A stretch of DNA of 64,000 nucleotides, from the NCBI GenBank assembly GCA_016933575.1, contig JAFGAR010000175.1, forward strand, positions 27,520-91,519, in the 5' to 3' direction. Made by a program: the position numbers and the translations under genes. The notes beneath the pieces are model-generated. The model saw only the letters and a list, made by a program, of their open reading frames with translations, was not told the DNA's origin and searched no databases. Source of the stretch: Candidatus Thorarchaeota archaeon (GTDB lineage Archaea; Asgardarchaeota; Thorarchaeia; Thorarchaeales; Thorarchaeaceae). Below, piece by piece: positions 62,315 through 64,000 of this stretch; the first letter of the stretch is position 1; each line of letters begins with the position of its first letter.

Positions 62315-62563
62315 AGTTATAGGAGAACAAAGTAATCAATTAAATCTACGTAGGAAAGCAAGATTTCATACTCCTACCAGAGTCATAGTAAGTTTTCTTT
62401 CATATTACAATGTCAAATATACTATGGTGTACTCACATAGATGGAAGTAAACGTTTTACAAATTTGACAATCCCTAGGCCATTCAGATGCATTAAATGCA
62501 TTGATACAATTCTCTCCTCACCATTCGGGCAAATTGGTTTATTCCTTAAAACCTCCATCCAAA

Positions 62564-62596
62564 ACGTGTACTCCACGGGACTAACGTGTACTCTAC
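62564..62596. repeat. Two 13-nt direct repeats with a 20-nt period
   Basis: ACGTGTACTCCACG (from 62564) and ACGTGTACTCTACG (from 62584) differ at one base. Another GTGTACTC is at 62427-62434. The 20-nt spacing is about two helical turns, as for a pair of operator half-sites. Confidence 0.45.
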
Positions 62597-62611
62597 GTGA
62601 ATAGGAAAACA

Positions 62612-62682
62612 AGCATGTACCAGTGACAATTCGTACACCCGGAGTTGGTGTTTCCGAAGATTCGAATTGACTGGTACATGCT
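62612..62682. repeat. 71-nt hairpin with 20-bp arms
   Basis: AGCATGTACCAGT plus CAATTCG (62612-62633, with a 2-nt bulge GA) pairs with CGAATTG plus ACTGGTACATGCT (62663-62682). A short inner stem, ACACC/GGTGT, sits in the loop. It lies between two divergent genes, 58 bp before the reductase gene. It could be a small RNA, a leader structure or a relic of an inverted-repeat element. Confidence 0.55.
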
Positions 62683-62739
62683 ACTAATTTGTCGAAGAAC
62701 ATAATAGGCACATCAATTCATGATTTCGTCTGATACATC

Positions 62740-63957
62740 ATGCCATATGATACTGATGTCATCGTCATTGGTGCTGGTCCTGCAGGACTTATCGCGTCTC
62801 AAACTCTTGCATCATCCAATATTGCGTATACACTAATTGAGCGATCAAATGAACCAGGTTGCGATAAACCGTGTGGAGGCTTTATTCCAGCATCAACCAT
62901 CAAGAGATTCGAAATTCCAGCGGTTGAGGGCCAACATGAAATTGATACAGCTAGAATGAAATTCCCTAGAAGAGACCTTGTCAGTATCCAGTTTGAAGAG
63001 ATGCTTGGAGTCAATGTTAGCAGACCCGCCTTGGGGAAGGCACTCTTAAGCAAAATACCAGATCAACACAAGACCACACTATTAGGAACGACCGTAACAA
63101 AAATGGAAACAAGCAATGAGATGTGCCGAGTTTGGATTCAGCAAGGTGAAGATGAAAGAGTCCTAACTGCCCAACTCATTATAGATGCAAGTGGAGCAAA
63201 TCCAGTAAGTCAACGTTTTGTCACATTGAGAAAGAGGATACCCAATACAGGTATGGGATATGGTCTCCAATATCATATTGAAATGGAGCGAGAGCTAGGA
63301 GGCTCCAATGCATTCCTCTATGGTAACAAATATTCTCCGAGCGGGTATTGTTGGATCTTCCCTCGAGGACGCATAGCTATTGTTGGGACAGGCGGTCTAG
63401 TTAGTAGAGTAAGAGAGAATGATCGTCGCACACATGAATATCTTGACTATGTTCTTGCAGAAGTTGAACCATTTAATAACGAGCTAGACGGAGGTACAAT
63501 AATCAAGAAGGATTCCGCATTAATGCCGCTCTGCGGGATTATACGGCCTTCATTCGGGAAGAGGATTATGCTGGCAGGAGATGCTGCAGGACATTGTTCG
63601 CCAATAAGTGGAGAAGGTATTCATTACTCAATGGCCGGGGGATATGCTGCTGCAATGACTGCCATTCAGTGTATTAAGGGGTCTAATTTCTCGGATGATA
63701 TGCTTTCATCATACGAAAAGAGATGGACCAAAGACATAGGTTCTGACTTGAAATGGGGTTTATGGCTCCAAAGAAAACTCATGAGACCAGGCGCTGGTGA
63801 GAATGGAGGATGGTCTAGCTCTGGATTCATTGACTCAGAAAAGTCCCAGACAACAATAGCAGAGATGCTAATGGGAGTACGATCTGTTCGAAGTGCAATT
63901 CTCTCAATTGCTCCAGGATATCTTCGTTCGAAGATTGGACGAAGTTGGAAGAAATAG
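62740..63957 (+). CDS. Geranylgeranyl reductase family FAD protein
   Basis: 405 residues. The FAD Rossmann motif is VIVIGAGPAGLIASQTLA, the family loop is GCDKPCGGFIPAST and the second FAD motif is IMLAGDAAGHCSPISGEGIH. Family members reduce the double bonds of geranylgeranyl chains in archaeal membrane lipids, or of chlorophyll and quinone tails. The Cys in KPCGGF is conserved in the family. ATG 62740 starts just before the Rossmann strand. It is divergent from the SagB-like gene; a T-rich stretch follows the stop. Confidence 0.85.
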   Translation: MPYDTDVIVIGAGPAGLIASQTLASSNIAYTLIERSNEPGCDKPCGGFIPASTIKRFEIPAVEGQHEIDTARMKFPRRDLVSIQFEEMLGVNVSRPALGKALLSKIPDQHKTTLLGTTVTKMETSNEMCRVWIQQGEDERVLTAQLIIDASGANPVSQRFVTLRKRIPNTGMGYGLQYHIEMERELGGSNAFLYGNKYSPSGYCWIFPRGRIAIVGTGGLVSRVRENDRRTHEYLDYVLAEVEPFNNELDGGTIIKKDSALMPLCGIIRPSFGKRIMLAGDAAGHCSPISGEGIHYSMAGGYAAAMTAIQCIKGSNFSDDMLSSYEKRWTKDIGSDLKWGLWLQRKLMRPGAGENGGWSSSGFIDSEKSQTTIAEMLMGVRSVRSAILSIAPGYLRSKIGRSWKK

Positions 63958-64000
63958 TTCTCTCTTTTTATTGAACTTGCAATTTGCCGCCCCAAATATC

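Noticed and set aside
62433..62711. 92-codon minus-strand frame between the SagB-like and reductase genes
   Set aside because: It runs through the 71-nt hairpin and the direct repeats, its composition does not look coding, and it has no ribosome site at its start. A shorter part from an internal ATG cannot be excluded.

Overview
The window looks like a piece of an Asgard archaeal chromosome, most likely Thorarchaeia. The main evidence is a tandem pair of Ras-superfamily small GTPases (3803-4902) beside archaeal gene families: AbrB-PhoU phosphate regulator, CruF-type carotenoid hydratase, geranylgeranyl reductase, KaiC-like ATPases, and several large secreted proteins each held by one C-terminal membrane helix. 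Many genes start with TTG or GTG after a GGAGG/GGTGA-type Shine-Dalgarno (SD) site. Composition is roughly 60 percent A+T by eye. I found no tRNA, rRNA, CRISPR array or complete insertion sequence. The lineage call is inference; no database search was possible.

Layout. 1-4.9 kb: the edge of an unknown gene, a cupin, an ATP-grasp ligase, a zinc-ribbon protein, a TIM-barrel isomerase and the two GTPases. 4.9-11.6 kb: a full phosphate system, pstS-pstC-pstA-pstB-phoU-phoU on the minus strand, with a divergent AbrB-PhoU regulator. PstB appears to start at CTG directly after the PstA stop codon. 11.7-14 kb: orphan DNA methyltransferase, zinc-ribbon protein, GNAT. 14-30.2 kb: surface region, with a 2320-residue C25 (gingipain-like) protease and two paralogous secreted proteins in opposite orientation around a HAD hydrolase, a carotenoid enzyme and a GNAT.

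30.3-39.4 kb: an iron-sulfur flavoprotein and a GNAT, then a three-gene cassette of membrane-anchored receiver, 1202-residue SF2 helicase and PAS histidine kinase. This cassette lies between two direct copies of the 3' end of a dinB-like gene, one intact and one a relic, so it may be an inserted mobile or defence-like unit. 39.4-52.7 kb: metabolism and transport, with phosphofructokinase, SAM methyltransferase, CorA, S9 peptidase, FAD oxidoreductase, a FetAB-like ABC pair, a six-repeat propeller protein, a multi-spanning membrane protein, pyroglutamyl peptidase, LysE, DUF389 and an isoprenylcysteine methyltransferase-like protein.

52.7-60.1 kb: signalling island. A perfect 26-bp palindrome precedes a 48-residue microprotein and an ArsR-like regulator. 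They are followed by a minus-strand operon (KaiC/GvpD-like ATPase, receiver, P-loop-less protein), a TPR protein, a decayed KaiC gene and two more receivers. 60.1-64 kb: a 1.1-kb A+T-rich gap, a SagB-type nitroreductase, an intergenic region with a 71-nt hairpin and 20-nt-spaced repeats, and a geranylgeranyl reductase.
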